64,000 bases of DNA from Archivesica marissinica (Eukaryota; Mollusca; Bivalvia; Venerida; Vesicomyidae), in assembly GCA_014843695.1 (NCBI GenBank), contig CM026404.1, forward strand, positions 81,181,938 through 81,245,937, in the 5' to 3' direction. Within the stretch, counting starts at the first letter, position 1, and each line of letters begins with the position of its first letter. Below the pieces are notes generated by a model. It ran no database searches and was not told the DNA's origin. It was given only the letters and a program-made list of their open reading frames with translations. Positions 36,880-48,679 of the stretch are shown here, one piece after another. A program made the translations under genes and the position numbers.

Positions 36880-37150
36880 CTAGAATAAACACTATCATAC
36901 ATTGCAATTACGTCTTACAACTTATATTAATCACACTAGAGACCTCATTCCTGATGGAATCTAGCCAGGGAACAGGCGTTGGTATATGTTGCCTGGTCAG
37001 TCATATAAATATATGTTAACACCGAGATCATTAATTGGGCCGTATGGAGTTTCTGATAATATCACAATAAAATGTCATTTTGCCAGAAGTAAATTAGTGC
37101 AAAATCGACAGACTGGAACCCAGGCTAGATGGAATCCATCGCCACTGTAC
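36880..37150 (-). mobile_element. SINE family A fragment split by a MITE
   Basis: Tail and body words of family A on the minus strand (acaacttatattaatcacac, then cctcattcctgatggaat) stop at 36960 and resume after 37128 (atggaatccatcgcc). The interruption is the CTAGCC MITE. Confidence 0.82.
36961..37128. mobile_element. 168-bp MITE with CTAGCC termini, nested in SINE
   Basis: Begins ctagccagggaacaggcg and ends ctggaacccaggctag. Its core matches the copy at 2423 (tcattaattgggccgta; cattttgccagaag). The exact 7-bp duplication atggaat at 36954-36960 and 37129-37135, inside a known SINE sequence, fixes both ends. Confidence 0.88.
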
Positions 37151-37967
37151 CGTAATCGCATAGTATTTCTTGTGATTAGTAAAAGTTCCAATTCCAATTG
37201 ACAACATAACTCCTAATCTAAATGTATCTCATCTTTTATAGAGAAGCAAGCTTGGACATGTATTCAAGCTACATATGTTCCAGTAAACATGTTTGGTATC
37301 ACTGTCACTCAATATATCAATTCGGATATATTATGTTCATGCAAACACCCGCTTGTACGGACCATAACTTGTTAACATTTTAGAATTGTAATGTTTAAGC
37401 TTAAAGGCCTGCAGTTTGACCCCGTCCAATTGTAAAGATTTATACTTTACTACCTGTTCCATGTGATTAGTGGCTTGTATCAACAATGTAGCAGTACATT
37501 CAGTATAATTTGGCGTATGTAGGTATTTTCTAACGGTTAATATGCACGATCACTCTGTGAGCTGAGAATTAGTCAAAATGAGGCCCTGACAATTTAAGTA
37601 AACGTATATTATTGATTGTAAAGAAAATTGATAGTTATGAGTATTCAAACTACATAATCCAGATCAGCCCAGGGACATAGATTACATGTTATGTAGGTGC
37701 CTCATCAGCCGTAGCGTAATCACTGAGACTGATAATTTGTATGCATGTATATAATATGTATGTATTTATATGAATAAACTATATGTGTTCGTTATATGGT
37801 AACCTTCATACTTCATTTAATTATATATCTACAGTATTATTCGCAAGTTTTCTGTTATATTTTAAATATTTCTCTGTGTCAGTGTGTGTTTACCGATATT
37901 GATGCTACATAATAATCACAGTGAATGCTATGAGTACATGTATAATATTATAATTATAATCTCTTGA
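37151..37967. other. No gene recognised
   Basis: AT-rich DNA preceding the 164-aa ORF. It may contain that gene's promoter, but no element can be assigned. Confidence 0.45.
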
Positions 37968-38006
37968 ACATACGAGTATTACACATATTCTGCCGATTTC
38001 TACAAG

Positions 38007-38501
38007 ATGCCATTGAGTAAAATAACAATGTATGTAACTGATGAGCAGAGAAAAGAATTGCTGACTTTCTTGCAAAATAAGAACTGGGACGTAGAGATGG
38101 AAATAGAAGAAACAGCCACCGCCATGCCCGTTGCAGAGGCTGCTTACGTACCTCCCCCTATGCCTCAGCATGCTGAAGGTGTTGCTGAGTGTCCACTGTG
38201 CTTGTGTTCCCCTTGCATAATAAATGAACAGAACAAACAACTTTGGTGGCCTGCTAATAATCGTCCACCGCATAATCTAAATTCACATGAGAGAAAGCTT
38301 CTATACAGGAGGTTTTGGGCAATGCTATATAATTGTGGCGCATGGAAAGATGTCAGATATATAGAGAGAAAAGTAGCGGCTAGAAGAGGAGACTGTACTT
38401 GGCATAAGAGGGAACTGATGCCTGAATGTGTGGTACAGCAATGCAGGAACTGGCTGCCTAACCCGCGCAACCAGCCTTATTTGGGCCATAAGTGGAGTTG
38501 A
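38007..38501 (+). CDS. 164-aa Cys-rich protein with CPLC...PYLGHKW signature
   Basis: An uninterrupted single-exon ORF from ATG to TGA, with an in-frame stop 39 bp upstream. Residues 1-60 are acidic and Pro/Ala-rich (PVAEAAYVPPPMPQHAEG). C62, C65, C67 and C70 form CPLCLCSPC, which may bind metal. Then come RRFWAMLYNCGAWKDVRYIE (about 101-120), GDCTWHKRELMPECVV (128-143) and PNPRNQPYLGHKW (151-163). I recall this signature from multi-copy uncharacterised proteins of cnidarians, fishes and molluscs, some annotated with a P2X7 intracellular-domain-like label; this is memory, not a search. Such families may travel with transposons. The absence of stops amid decayed elements suggests constraint or recent arrival. 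Function unknown. Confidence 0.6.
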   Translation: MPLSKITMYVTDEQRKELLTFLQNKNWDVEMEIEETATAMPVAEAAYVPPPMPQHAEGVAECPLCLCSPCIINEQNKQLWWPANNRPPHNLNSHERKLLYRRFWAMLYNCGAWKDVRYIERKVAARRGDCTWHKRELMPECVVQQCRNWLPNPRNQPYLGHKWS

Positions 38502-38653
38502 ATTGTTTATACCAGTTGTAAGTACTATAAAAATACAGAACTTCAATTTCAGCAATTTATAACCTCTGATATGTACGTGGGTCATAATAGATATAAGTGG
38601 TGCTCATGTATTAGATGTATACCATGCAGGGCCTCGCATGTGGCAAATACGAT

Positions 38654-38741
38654 GTGCGTCGACCGTCAGATTTGTACCGCTATTCCTCGTGTGTTTAGTG
38701 CGTCGACCGTCAGATTTGTACCGCTATTCCTCGTGTGTTTA
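38654..38741. repeat. 44-bp direct duplication
   Basis: The segment gtgcgtcgaccgtcagattt with gtaccgctattcctcgtgtg occurs twice in tandem, apparently identical. It lies about 150 bp after the 164-aa ORF. Confidence 0.85.
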
Positions 38742-39070
38742 AGGTCAAATATAGGTCAACCTGCAGGCCTTTAAACATCAGAGTACATTTCTGATGTATC
38801 AGCACCCATGTGTGGGACAATCTTTAATATACTGATCAGTCATACATGTAAGGGATGTCCACGCCAAATGTACTTGTTTCTCTGCCAAATGTACTTGCTT
38901 CTCTGCCAATATAAACAGTCAGTACAGTTCCATGTATAATTGTCTTATATAAAGAACCGTATACAGCATTATTAGAAATAGACCAATACTCATGAATATG
39001 TATCATGCTATACAAATAATTATGGAGGTAATTAATTAATATAATCAACATATATCCCCATTATGTTACA

Positions 39071-39182
39071 CCACGAGGGAGGGAGAATAGGCATGTGGAA
39101 TATAAATGCCTTGCCTAAGGGCGCAATCGTAACTGCTACAGCAAAGCTCGAACTCCAGGCATTTCGCACTTGAAGCGAACGG
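39071..39182 (-). mobile_element. SINE family A, head-proximal fragment
   Basis: Diverged minus-strand copy containing aatgccttgcctaagggcgc and the tRNA-like portion ctcgaactccaggcatttcg. The AT-rich tail is absent. Confidence 0.7.
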
Positions 39183-39690
39183 GCTAGTATTTTCGTGTTT
39201 CTGGACAATTCTAAGGATTTAAAGCTCTAAGGCTTTAAACACAAATTTCTACAGAATGTATTTTCATATTATATGGTATAATTGTTTTCCAAATATTTGA
39301 CTCAAATACTGAGTATTTCAACTAATAAACAAACGTCGTATACGCTGTTTGTTGACAAAATAATGTAAACATGCATGCGTAATACAACTAGTGTATCCCG
39401 AATAACACGATTTATGGTATAGATTTACAGTTATATCTCACATGTGTGCCTATTTATTTGTCGACTATTCTTAGTTAAATTATCTCTAAATGACATTATC
39501 TCGCGTTTAGTATTGACTCCGGTGACAAACAAACGTCAATTCAGGAGCATGGATGCCCGTTATATGAAATCATACTTTAGTTTAAACATATTTATTTTCT
39601 GTCAATACATGATTATTTACAACAACTGATATAAGGAATTGGACAGTAAGCTGTATATAGCTTATGATTGTCCTCTCCTTTAATCATACT
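39183..39690. other. No gene recognised
   Basis: AT-rich DNA between a SINE fragment and the truncated LINE. Nothing assigned. Confidence 0.45.
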
Positions 39691-39722
39691 TTCAATCCAC
39701 AAACACACTGTTTATTGATTCA

Positions 39723-40451
39723 ATGTTAGAGATCGAATGTATTCGGGAGAATTTAAATAATTTCATAAATGATAATAATATACTTAAACAGAACCAAGCA
39801 GGCTTTCGGAAACATTATTCAACACTAGATCATATTTTTACTTTAAACTCTATAATAGAACTACTTAGGCACCAAAGGAAAAAAATATTTTGCACATACA
39901 TTGACTTTAGTAAAGCGTTCGACACCATTTGGCGAGCAGTAATGTGGCAAAAACTACTAACATATAATATAAAAGGCAAACTATTTGTAGTAATAAATAA
40001 TATGTACACAAACATTAAATCATGTGTGCAACTCAACACTCCAAAAACAAACTCTAATGTTGATGGAACTCATAGGACATCATTACCTGAAAATCCATCA
40101 CCACCACTAAGATCAGAATTCTTCACCTGCAGCATCGGTGTTAGACAAGGCGAAAACCTCTCACCGGTGCTCTTTAACCTCTATCTCAATGATCTGGAAG
40201 ACCTCTTAACATTAAAAGATAACACTGGCATACATTTAAATGATCTAACACAAGAACTATTACCAATGCTAAAAATTATGATTCTACTATATGCTGATGA
40301 TACAATTATTATGGCTGAGGATCCTATTTCCCTTCAAAAATGTCTTGATGATTTCTCACAATACTGCACAAATTGGAAATTAACAGTAAATATTGAAAAA
40401 AACAAAAGTTGTTGTATTCGGATGCCGAAACTCAAACATGTATTCCTTTAG
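39723..40451 (+). pseudogene. LINE reverse transcriptase, palm part
   Basis: The ORF begins within the fingers and carries GFRKHYSTLDHIFTLNSIIE, YIDFSKAFDTIWR, GVRQGENLSPVLF and the catalytic LLYADDTIIMAED. Compared with the LINE at 30969 it has about 20 extra residues before GVRQGE, a Pro/Thr-rich stretch around TSLPENPSPPLR. The frame fails near a seven-A run at 40396-40402; past it the expected VVVFGCRNSNMYSF is readable in another frame. It is non-functional as it stands, and the N-terminal endonuclease is absent. Confidence 0.85.
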
Positions 40452-40456
40452 CTTAG

Positions 40457-41470
40457 ATGGAACACCTATTGAGTCTGTTGACTTACAAATATCTAGGTAT
40501 ATACTTCTCTAAATCTGGCAGCTTCCTTAAGGCAAGAAAGCATCTGGCACAACAAGCAGAAAAAGCCCCACATTACCGTTACAAAATAATCAATAACTTA
40601 CACCTACCAATGGATCTAATGCTAAAATTATTTGATAATACAATTTTACCTATATTGACATACTCAAGTGAAATATTTGGCTATGAAAATGTAGACATTC
40701 TAGAACGCATCCACTTAAAATTCCTAAGGTACATAACTAAAGTTACAAAAAGTACACCTATTTACATGCTCATGGCAGAACTAGGAAGATTACCATTAAA
40801 CATAACAATTAAATGCAAAATGATAAACTACTGGCACAGACTGGCAACAGGTGACCAAAACAAACTATCATACAAAGTATACAAATTCATGCTAAATTTG
40901 CCTAATTTCACATCTAAATGGATAGAACATATTCAAAATACACTCATAAATGCTGGCAGACCAGATATATGGAATAATCCTCTAAGTTTAAGCAATAATT
41001 TTATCAAAACATTAATCAAACACATTTACACAGATCAATATTTCCAATCTTGGCATGACGCTTTACAAAACTCATCAAAAGGTTTAAGTTACAACTTGTT
41101 CAAAGACTCAATTGGCTTAGAAAATTATTTTCTAACTCTAAATAAACATGATTACATATCATTGATGAAATTTAGAACTGGAAATCATTATTTACCAATA
41201 GAAGTGGGTCGCTGGGAGGGCATCGAACTTAGCGAAAGAACATGCACCTTATGTACAACTAATGCTATTGGTGACGAAATGCATTATATCCTTGTCTGTC
41301 CTTTCTTCACAGAACTCAGAAGATTATCCATAGATACCTATTACTATGTGCAACCAAACACACACAAATACATACCGATAATGACCTCAACACAAGCAAA
41401 TACACTAACTAACCGTAGTAGATTTGTTAGAACTATTATGGATGTACTCAACCCCAGACTAACAGTGTGA
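40457..41470 (+). pseudogene. LINE thumb and C-terminal CCHC region
   Basis: The third frame of the same LINE. A second frame change occurs near 40480, just before YKYLGIYFSKSGSF. It continues through LFDNTILPILTYSSEIFGYE, IHLKFLRYITKVTKSTP and YWHRLATGDQNK to a C-terminal CTLCTTNAIGDEMHYILVC (C-x2-C-x9-H-x4-C). The stop is at 41468-41470. Two one-base frame changes within about 90 bp, with the rest open, suggest fairly recent decay or base-calling errors in homopolymers. Confidence 0.85.
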
Positions 41471-41672
41471 TGTTTAATATGTGTACATATATACAACTTA
41501 ACACAAACTGAATGACATCTACATTTATTAGCACCAAACAGCTATATACTTATTGCTACTATTTTTAATGATAGTGTATTAATCCGGACACAAAGCAACT
41601 ACAATGTAGTACTGTACAAAATATGAAATATTCAAAATAAATATATATAATTAAAATAATAAACTGAAACAA

Positions 41673-42715
41673 TGCTGTTAAAGAACTATTTTCTTAAATC
41701 AAACCAAATAAAATAATCATCCATAGATTTTATACTCAAATATTTGTGGAAACTTACCGGCTGAGTAAATTAAAAGGCTTTGCATGCGGCATGGTTCCAG
41801 ATCAGCAACAACATTACACTGCATATCAATCTGGATGTATGCTGTATAATATTATGTTGACTGCTAGTCAACCAAGGACTCAAGTAGTTTGTCTAGCCAT
41901 ACTATTCATATAACAGGCAGCATGGGATATGGCGAAATGGCATACTATTATGTAGCATCTGATCTGATACTATGTTACATGCAAAGTTAATATTGTCACC
42001 ATCTATTCTCAAATTAAATACATACACAAAAAACAAAACAACACAAAATCAACAAAAGTAATTACCCACGAAAATAGGTTAAAGAAAAAGATTATGACAC
42101 GTGCAAAAAAGTAACGTCAACAATTAAATGTCACAATCAGCATCGTAACTATTAATTAATAAATACATTACCAATAACATATAATCCTCAAAGCATTTAC
42201 TTCTGACAGATAAAACTCATGGTTAACTCAAGAATGTGCATCCATTCAACAGTATTTGGTCACACACACACACGTGACCAAAACAACCATCGAAAACGAA
42301 ACAATTTCCCTGACCTATAGTCTGTTTCAAATCAATCATAATACAATCAAACAAACAATTGAATGAAACAAAACAAAATAATAGAATTTCCCGCTCTTTT
42401 TTCTATTTTTTTCTATTTTCCCATCTCCAAACTTGACTCTTCTCTCTCCTATGCTCTTTATTATTTATTTATCAATCCGTGTCACAACTTCTGTTAATTA
42501 ATTACATGTATACTCATATGTCATGTAAATGATCTGAGTTAATAAAGAATAATTGAATTGAAAAAATTGTAGTAGCAATGCATGTGAGAACATGCATTTT
42601 ATTTGCATTTTGCCATGTAATGTCGCTTTAAGCATCACACTGTGTGTTAAAGGATGCTGATGGGTGTGCATATTTACCCTCGCCAGCGGCGAATCAGATG
42701 TTCCAGCGAGTATGC
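41673..42715. other. No gene recognised
   Basis: AT-rich. The end (aataaagaataattgaattg at 42541) looks like another LINE 3' tail, and tgtaatgtcgctttaa at 42616 recurs in the 164-bp array. Confidence 0.45.
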
Positions 42716-42719
42716 TAAA

Positions 42720-42950
42720 GGAGAATATAAACACCAAGGAGAATATAAACACCAAGGAGAATATAAACACCAAGGGGAATATAAACACCAAGGAGAATAT
42801 AAACACCAAGGGGAATATAAACACCAAGGGGAATATAAACACCAAGGGGAATATAAACACCAAGGAGAATATAAACACCAAGGGGAATATAAACACCAAG
42901 GGGAATATAAACACCAAGGGGAATATAAACACCAAGGGGAATATAAACAC
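42720..42950. repeat. 18-bp minisatellite, about 13 copies
   Basis: Unit ggagaatataaacaccaa with one variable base (ggaga or gggga). Three plus frames and one minus frame are open because 18 is a multiple of three. No coding support. Confidence 0.95.
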
Positions 42951-43106
42951 TTTATATACCCCACCCTTCCATACGTAGCGCAGATATAATATTGAGATTT
43001 CTAATGACAAAGATAATATCAATTTGAAATATGACAACGTATTTGAAATTTGTGACGTCATATACGCACTTTGGTATTATATACGGGTTGTTATGGTAAT
43101 CATGGA

Positions 43107-43397
43107 TGGAACAGTGTGTGTTTTTTTTTTACATTTATTTATCGTCGCTACCGGTTGCCCATATGAGCGACGCCTCCTGAAGAGATTAGTCATTTTAGAT
43201 TTTTGGAGGATAGTGCAATGATACAGGCATATACCCATTCCAGAGTCTCCTCTGGATCTTTTACGTGCACGATATAAAGCACCGACACGAGACCTCGGTT
43301 TAACGTCCCATCTGAAAGACTGTTAATTTTATTAGGGTCAGACGGGGGATCGAACCTGCGATCCCTGGATTACCAGTCCAGCGTGTCTAACCCTAAC
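43107..43397 (-). mobile_element. SINE family B, full minus-strand copy
   Basis: It runs from the T-rich tail through the body to a complete tRNA-like head. The B box ggatcgaacctgcgatccc and the anticodon stem tggattaccagtcca read as a tRNA-Thr-like (GGT) head on the minus strand. The end abuts two TAACCC words. Confidence 0.88.
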
Positions 43398-43724
43398 CCT
43401 ATACCTTTTTATACGAGACAATAAATATAAATAAGAGTTACATTTTTTGAGAACATTGTCAGTATGCTTATTCCAGGATAGTGTGTTGTCAATCATAACT
43501 TCACTTTGATCAGATCATAGCGAATATGATTAGCAGAGATATTACAGACGAGACAAAAAAAAAATTCAGTAATTAGAAAATACATGTAGTGTAACATTTA
43601 TAAACAATATTAAAACGTATTTACATAATAAAAACTAACGTCTCTGTAGCATAATAACACACGTGTTTGCACAATTACGAATCATCTCCTGGTTTGAAAA
43701 CAGGAAGCAATATCATTGCCACAT
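43398..43724. other. No gene recognised
   Basis: AT-rich spacer between the SINE and the 46-bp array. Confidence 0.45.
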
Positions 43725-46700
43725 GCGAACCATAAGGCGATCGTTCTAAGTTACTTAACACTGGTTACTCATGAACCACAAGGCGATCGTTCCAAGTTAC
43801 TTAGCACTGGTTACTCATGAACCACAATGCGATCGTTCCAAGTTACTTAGCACTGGTTACTCATGAACCATAAGGCGATCGTTCTAAGTTACTTAGCACT
43901 GGTTACTCATGAACCATAAGGCGATCGTTCTAAGTTACTTAGCACTGGTTACTCATGAACCACAATGCGATCGTTCTAAGTTACTTAGCACTGGTTACTC
44001 ATGAACCATAAGGCGATCGTTCTAAGTTACTTAACACTGGTTACTCATGAACCATAAGGCGATCGTTCTAAGTTACTTAGCACTGGTTACTCATGAACCA
44101 CAACGCGATCGTTCTAAGTTACTTAGCACTGGTTACTCATGAACCATAATGCGATCGTTCTAAGTTACTTAGCACTGGTTACTCATGAACCATAAGGCGA
44201 TCGTTCTAAGTTACTTAACACTGGTTACTCATGAACCACAAGGCGATCGTTCTAAGTTACTTAACACTGGTTACTCATGAACCATAAGGCGATCGTTCTA
44301 AGTTACTTAACACTGGTTACTCATGAACCATAAGGCGATCGTTCTAAGTTACTTAACACTGGTTACTCATGAACCACAAGCGATCGTTCTAAGTTACTTA
44401 CACTGGTTACTCATGAACCATAAGGCGATCGTTCTAAGTTACTTAACACTGGTTACTCATGAACCACAAGGCGATCGTTCTAAGTTACTTAACACTGGTT
44501 ACTCATGAACCACAAGGCGATCGTTCTAAGTTACTTAACACTGGTTACTCATGAACCATAAGGCGATCGTTCTAAGTTACTTAACACTGGTTACTCATGA
44601 ACCATAAGGCGATCGTTCTAAGTTACTTAACACTGGTTACTCATGAACCACAAGGCGATCGTTCTAAGTTACTTAACACTGGTTACTCATGAACCACAAG
44701 GCGATCGTTCTAAGTTACTTAGCACTGGTTACTCATGAACCACAATGCGATCGTTCTAAGTTACTTAGCACTGGTTACTCATGAACCACAATGCGATCGT
44801 TCTAAGTTACTTAGCACTGGTTACTCATGAACCATAAGGCGATCGTTCTAAGTTACTTAACACTGGTTACTCATGAACCATAAGGCGATCGTTCTAAGTT
44901 ACTTAGCACTGGTTACTCATGAACCACAACGCGATCGTTCTAAGTTACTTAACACTGGTTACTCATGAACCACAATGCGATCGTTCTAAGTTACTTAGCA
45001 CTGGTTACTCATGAACCATAAGGCGATCGTTCTAAGTTACTTAACACTGGTTACTCATGAACCACAAGGCGATCGTTCTAAGTTACTTAACACTGGTTAC
45101 TCATGAACCACAAGGCGATCGTTCTAAGTTACTTAACACTGGTTACTCATGAACCATAAGGCGATCGTTCTAAGTTACTTAACACTGGTTACTCATGAAC
45201 CATAAGGCGATCGTTCTAAGTTACTTAACACTGGTTACTCATGAACCACAAGGCGATCGTTCTAAGTTACTTAACACTGGTTACTCATGAACCACAAGGC
45301 GATCGTTCTAAGTTACTTAACACTGGTTACTCATGAACCATAAGGCGATCGTTCTAAGTTACTTAACACTGGTTACTCATGAACCACAACGCGATCGTTC
45401 TAAGTTACTTAACACTGGTTACTCATGAACCACAATGCGATCGTTCTAAGTTACTTAGCACTGGTTACTCATGAACCATAAGGCGATCGTTCTAAGTTAC
45501 TTAACACTGGTTACTCATGAACCACAAGGCGATCGTTCTAAGTTACTTAACACTGGTTACTCATGAACCACAAGGCGATCGTTCTAAGTTACTTAGCACT
45601 GGTTACTCATGAACCATAAGGCGATCGTTCTAAGTTACTTAACACTGGTTACTCATGAACCATAAGGCGATCGTTCTAAGTTACTTAACACTGGTTACTC
45701 ATGAACCACAAGGCGATCGTTCTAAGTTAATTAGCACTGGTTACTCATGAACCACAATGCGATCGTTCTAAGTTACTTAGCACTGGTTACTCATGAACCA
45801 CAATGCGATCGTTCTAAGTTACTTAGCACTGGTTACTCATGAACCATAAGGCGATCGTTCTAAGTTACTTAACACTGGTTACTCATGAACCATAAGGCGA
45901 TCGTTCTAAGTTACTTAGCACTGGTTACTCATGAACCACAAGGCGATCGTTCTAAGTTACTTAGCACTGGTTACTCATGAACCACAATGCGATCGTTCTA
46001 AGTTACTTAGCACTGGTTACTCATGAACCATAAGGCGATCGTTCTAAGTTACTTAGCACTGGTTACTCATGAACCATAAGGCGATCGTTCTAAGTTACTT
46101 AGCACTGGTTACTCATGAACCATAAGGCGATCGTTCTAAGTTACTTAGCACTGGTTACTCATGAACCATAAGGCGATCGTTCTAAGTTACTTAGCACTGG
46201 TTACTCATGAACCACAATGCGATCGTTCTAAGTTACTTAGCACTGGTTACTCATGAACCACAAGGCGATCGTTCTAAGTTACTTAGCACTGGTTACTCAT
46301 GAACCATAAGGCGATCGTTCTAAGTTACTTAGCACTGGTTACTCATGACCACAAGGCGATCGTTCTAAGTTTTAACACTGGTTACTCATGAACCACAATG
46401 CGATCGTTCTAAGTTACTTAACACTGGTTACTCATGAACCACAATGCGATCGTTCTAAGTTACTTAGCACTGGTTACTCATGAACCACAATGCGATCGTT
46501 CTAAGTTACTTAACACTGGTTACTCATGAACCACAATGCGATCGTTCTAAGTTACTTAGCACTGGTTACTCATGAACCACAATGCGATCGTTCTAAGTTA
46601 CTTAGCACTGGTTACTCATGAACCACAAGGCGATCGTTCTAAGTTACTTAGCACTGGTTACTCATGAACCACAATGCGATCGTTCTAAGTTACTTAGCAC

Positions 46701-47081
46701 TGGTTACTCATGAACCACAAGGCGATCGTTCTAAGTTACTTAGCACTGGTTACTCATGAACCACAATGCGATCGTTCTAAGTTACTTAACACTGGTTACT
46801 CATGAACCATAAGGCGATCGTTCTAAGTTACTTAGCACTGGTTACTCATGAACCACAAGGCGATCGTTCTAAGTTACTTAGCACTGGTTACTCATGAACC
46901 ACAATGCGATCGTTCTAAGTTACTTAGCACTGGTTACTCATGAACCATAAGGCGATCGTTCTAAGTTACTTAGCACTGGTTACTCATGAACCACAAGGCG
47001 ATCGTTCTAAGTTACTTAGCACTTGTTTCTCATGAACCACAAGGCGATCGTTCTAAATTACTTAGCACGGGTTACTCGTGC
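43725..47081. repeat. 46-bp minisatellite, about 73 copies
   Basis: Unit ggcgatcgttctaagttact then tagcactggttactcatgaaccataa. Three binary positions vary between units: ggcg/tgcg, tagc/taac, cata/caca. The rarer acgcgatc variant falls at 44105, 44931 and 45391. The last two are exactly ten units apart and head near-identical 460-bp blocks, so blocks have duplicated as multimers. Each unit contains the palindrome CGATCG. Confidence 0.97.
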
Positions 47082-47539
47082 AAATGTAGTTGATAGAAAT
47101 GTTGTTTCTAACAGAGTAGATCTTGTAATGGGTGCGTGCGTTAACGGTGAACTAAGAAGACGTTACTGCCATAGATGAGCTGTCTTCATGGAGCAGAATA
47201 ACATGCCCTGGTATTGTAGTTATTTCCCATTCTGTGCCATTCATCACGATTCGCTATGCTATGCCGCGGCACCATGTATCTAGCTGTATTTATATATGCA
47301 TGGCAAACTATTGGTGCGCGGGTGATAGAAAATGCATCACAAAGATCCATTTGCTACAGTATGCAGCGGGATCTTCATTGACCGCGACTTTAGGGCCGTG
47401 AACGAAATCAGTCAAATTCACGGCGGCGTATGGACGGCGTATTTATTTGACCATAAACATAAAAAGATATACTTCCATGTTTTGAACATAAGCCAATGTG
47501 TTTTATTGAGATATTAATAATACCTTCACTGTTTGGGTA
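47082..47539. other. No gene recognised
   Basis: Slightly more GC-rich than its surroundings. It contains a 61-aa ORF at 47332-47517 with no recognisable feature, not called as a gene. Confidence 0.4.
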
Positions 47540-47780
47540 TTAACCCATTCAACACCAAGTAACTCACATGGACTGGTCCATGATATTCATAAACCAATAA
47601 ATGAATCAGAAAATCACATTTGGACAAGTTCATTTATCAAAATGGGTAATTATGTCTAAAAATAGTCATATCACTGGCAACAAGTGCAGATCCTGATGAG
47701 ACGGCTCGTCACGAGCCGGCTCATCTGGATCTACACTTTATGTAAGCCTATTTAGAGGTATGTGGTGTTGAAAGGGTTAA
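47540..47780. mobile_element. 241-bp TTAA MITE
   Basis: Ends TTAACCCATTCAACACCA and its near-perfect inverted partner tggtgttgaaagggttaa, with TTAA at both borders as in piggyBac-type insertions. The interior holds a strong palindrome around gatgagacggctcgtcacg at 47695-47727. No transposase. Confidence 0.82.
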
Positions 47781-47872
47781 TAAACTAACTAGAAGTATTG
47801 GTGGTTTCTGTCACACTACTTTACTATCTCTCCTATCCAGGTCTATCCCAACTCTCCAGTATTATAATATTT

Positions 47873-48106
47873 GTGGAAGTCGCGAGAGCGCAGTGGATGC
47901 GTGTTCGCTTCAGGTGCGAAAGGTCTGGCTTTCGAGCCCCGCTGGAGCCGTTACGACTGTGCCCTTATGCAAGACATTTAAATTCCACGTTGCCTCTTCT
48001 CTCTCCCTCGTGGCGATGGATTCCACCAGTAATGAGGTCTCGAGAGTGATTAATATAAGTTGTAAGAATTTGTTTCGCAATCGAGCTAAAATAAATTTGT
48101 ATAAAC
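47873..48106 (+). mobile_element. SINE family A, full copy
   Basis: Complete head, body and tail as at 1767. Target duplications tattataatatt at 47860-47871 and 48107-48118 are exact. The head reads gagagcgcagtggatgcgtg instead of gatagcgcag. Confidence 0.88.
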
Positions 48107-48118
48107 TATTATAATATT

Positions 48119-48679
48119 AACATACATTATTTGTAATAAGACGCGATGGCACGTGTATATGTCGTGTAAAGAGACTCGTTAAATATGTATCGTCTTTTAA
48201 GACGACTTCAATAAATTAACTAACACATGAACACGAATATAAGATTATATTTATAGCATAATCGTTCACACAGCTCTACCATTACTGAATTGCAAACGTT
48301 GTATGTACCTGTGGTTTCGTTATAACCAACGGCGTGCGTTCTGTTGTCGGTTGTAAATTAATAGTAAACGCAATAAAAACTAGTTCACATGTGCATCACA
48401 TTTTATTTGTAATTTACTCGTATTAATTATTTTGTTTACTTGATAATCAGCTCTTAAATTCATGAACTTATTATAAAAACAGGAGGTAATATAAGCAGCT
48501 GTGTGCTTTATGTTCATAGAACAAGTCAACGTACGTATTATATATTGTGCACGTTACCCCATTACCAAGTCAGTCATCACCAAATAGCCGCCATTTGCAC
48601 AACCGTAAGTTTGACTGAAGCAATCTCATTCGCTTCCTAACCGGACGTACACAATTATATGATATATATGGACATTATT
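48119..48679. other. No gene recognised
   Basis: AT-rich spacer before the 32-bp array. Nothing assigned. Confidence 0.45.

Larger units (their letters stand above)
39690..41672 (+). mobile_element. 5'-truncated LINE, second copy type
   Basis: The element contains the RT core and C-terminal region, then a short 3' UTR ending in aattaaaataataaactgaaac. The endonuclease half is missing. Its domain layout resembles the LINE at 30324 but the sequence is clearly different. The 5' break point is approximate. Confidence 0.82.

Noticed and set aside
36720..37019. 99-residue ORF
   Set aside because: It crosses SINE and MITE sequence and shows no recognisable domain.
42654..43061. ORFs across the 18-bp array on both strands
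   Set aside because: Repeat translation with period six residues and no flanking domain.
43389..43402. Telomeric TAACCC repeat
   Set aside because: Only two units at a SINE border; too short to indicate a telomere.
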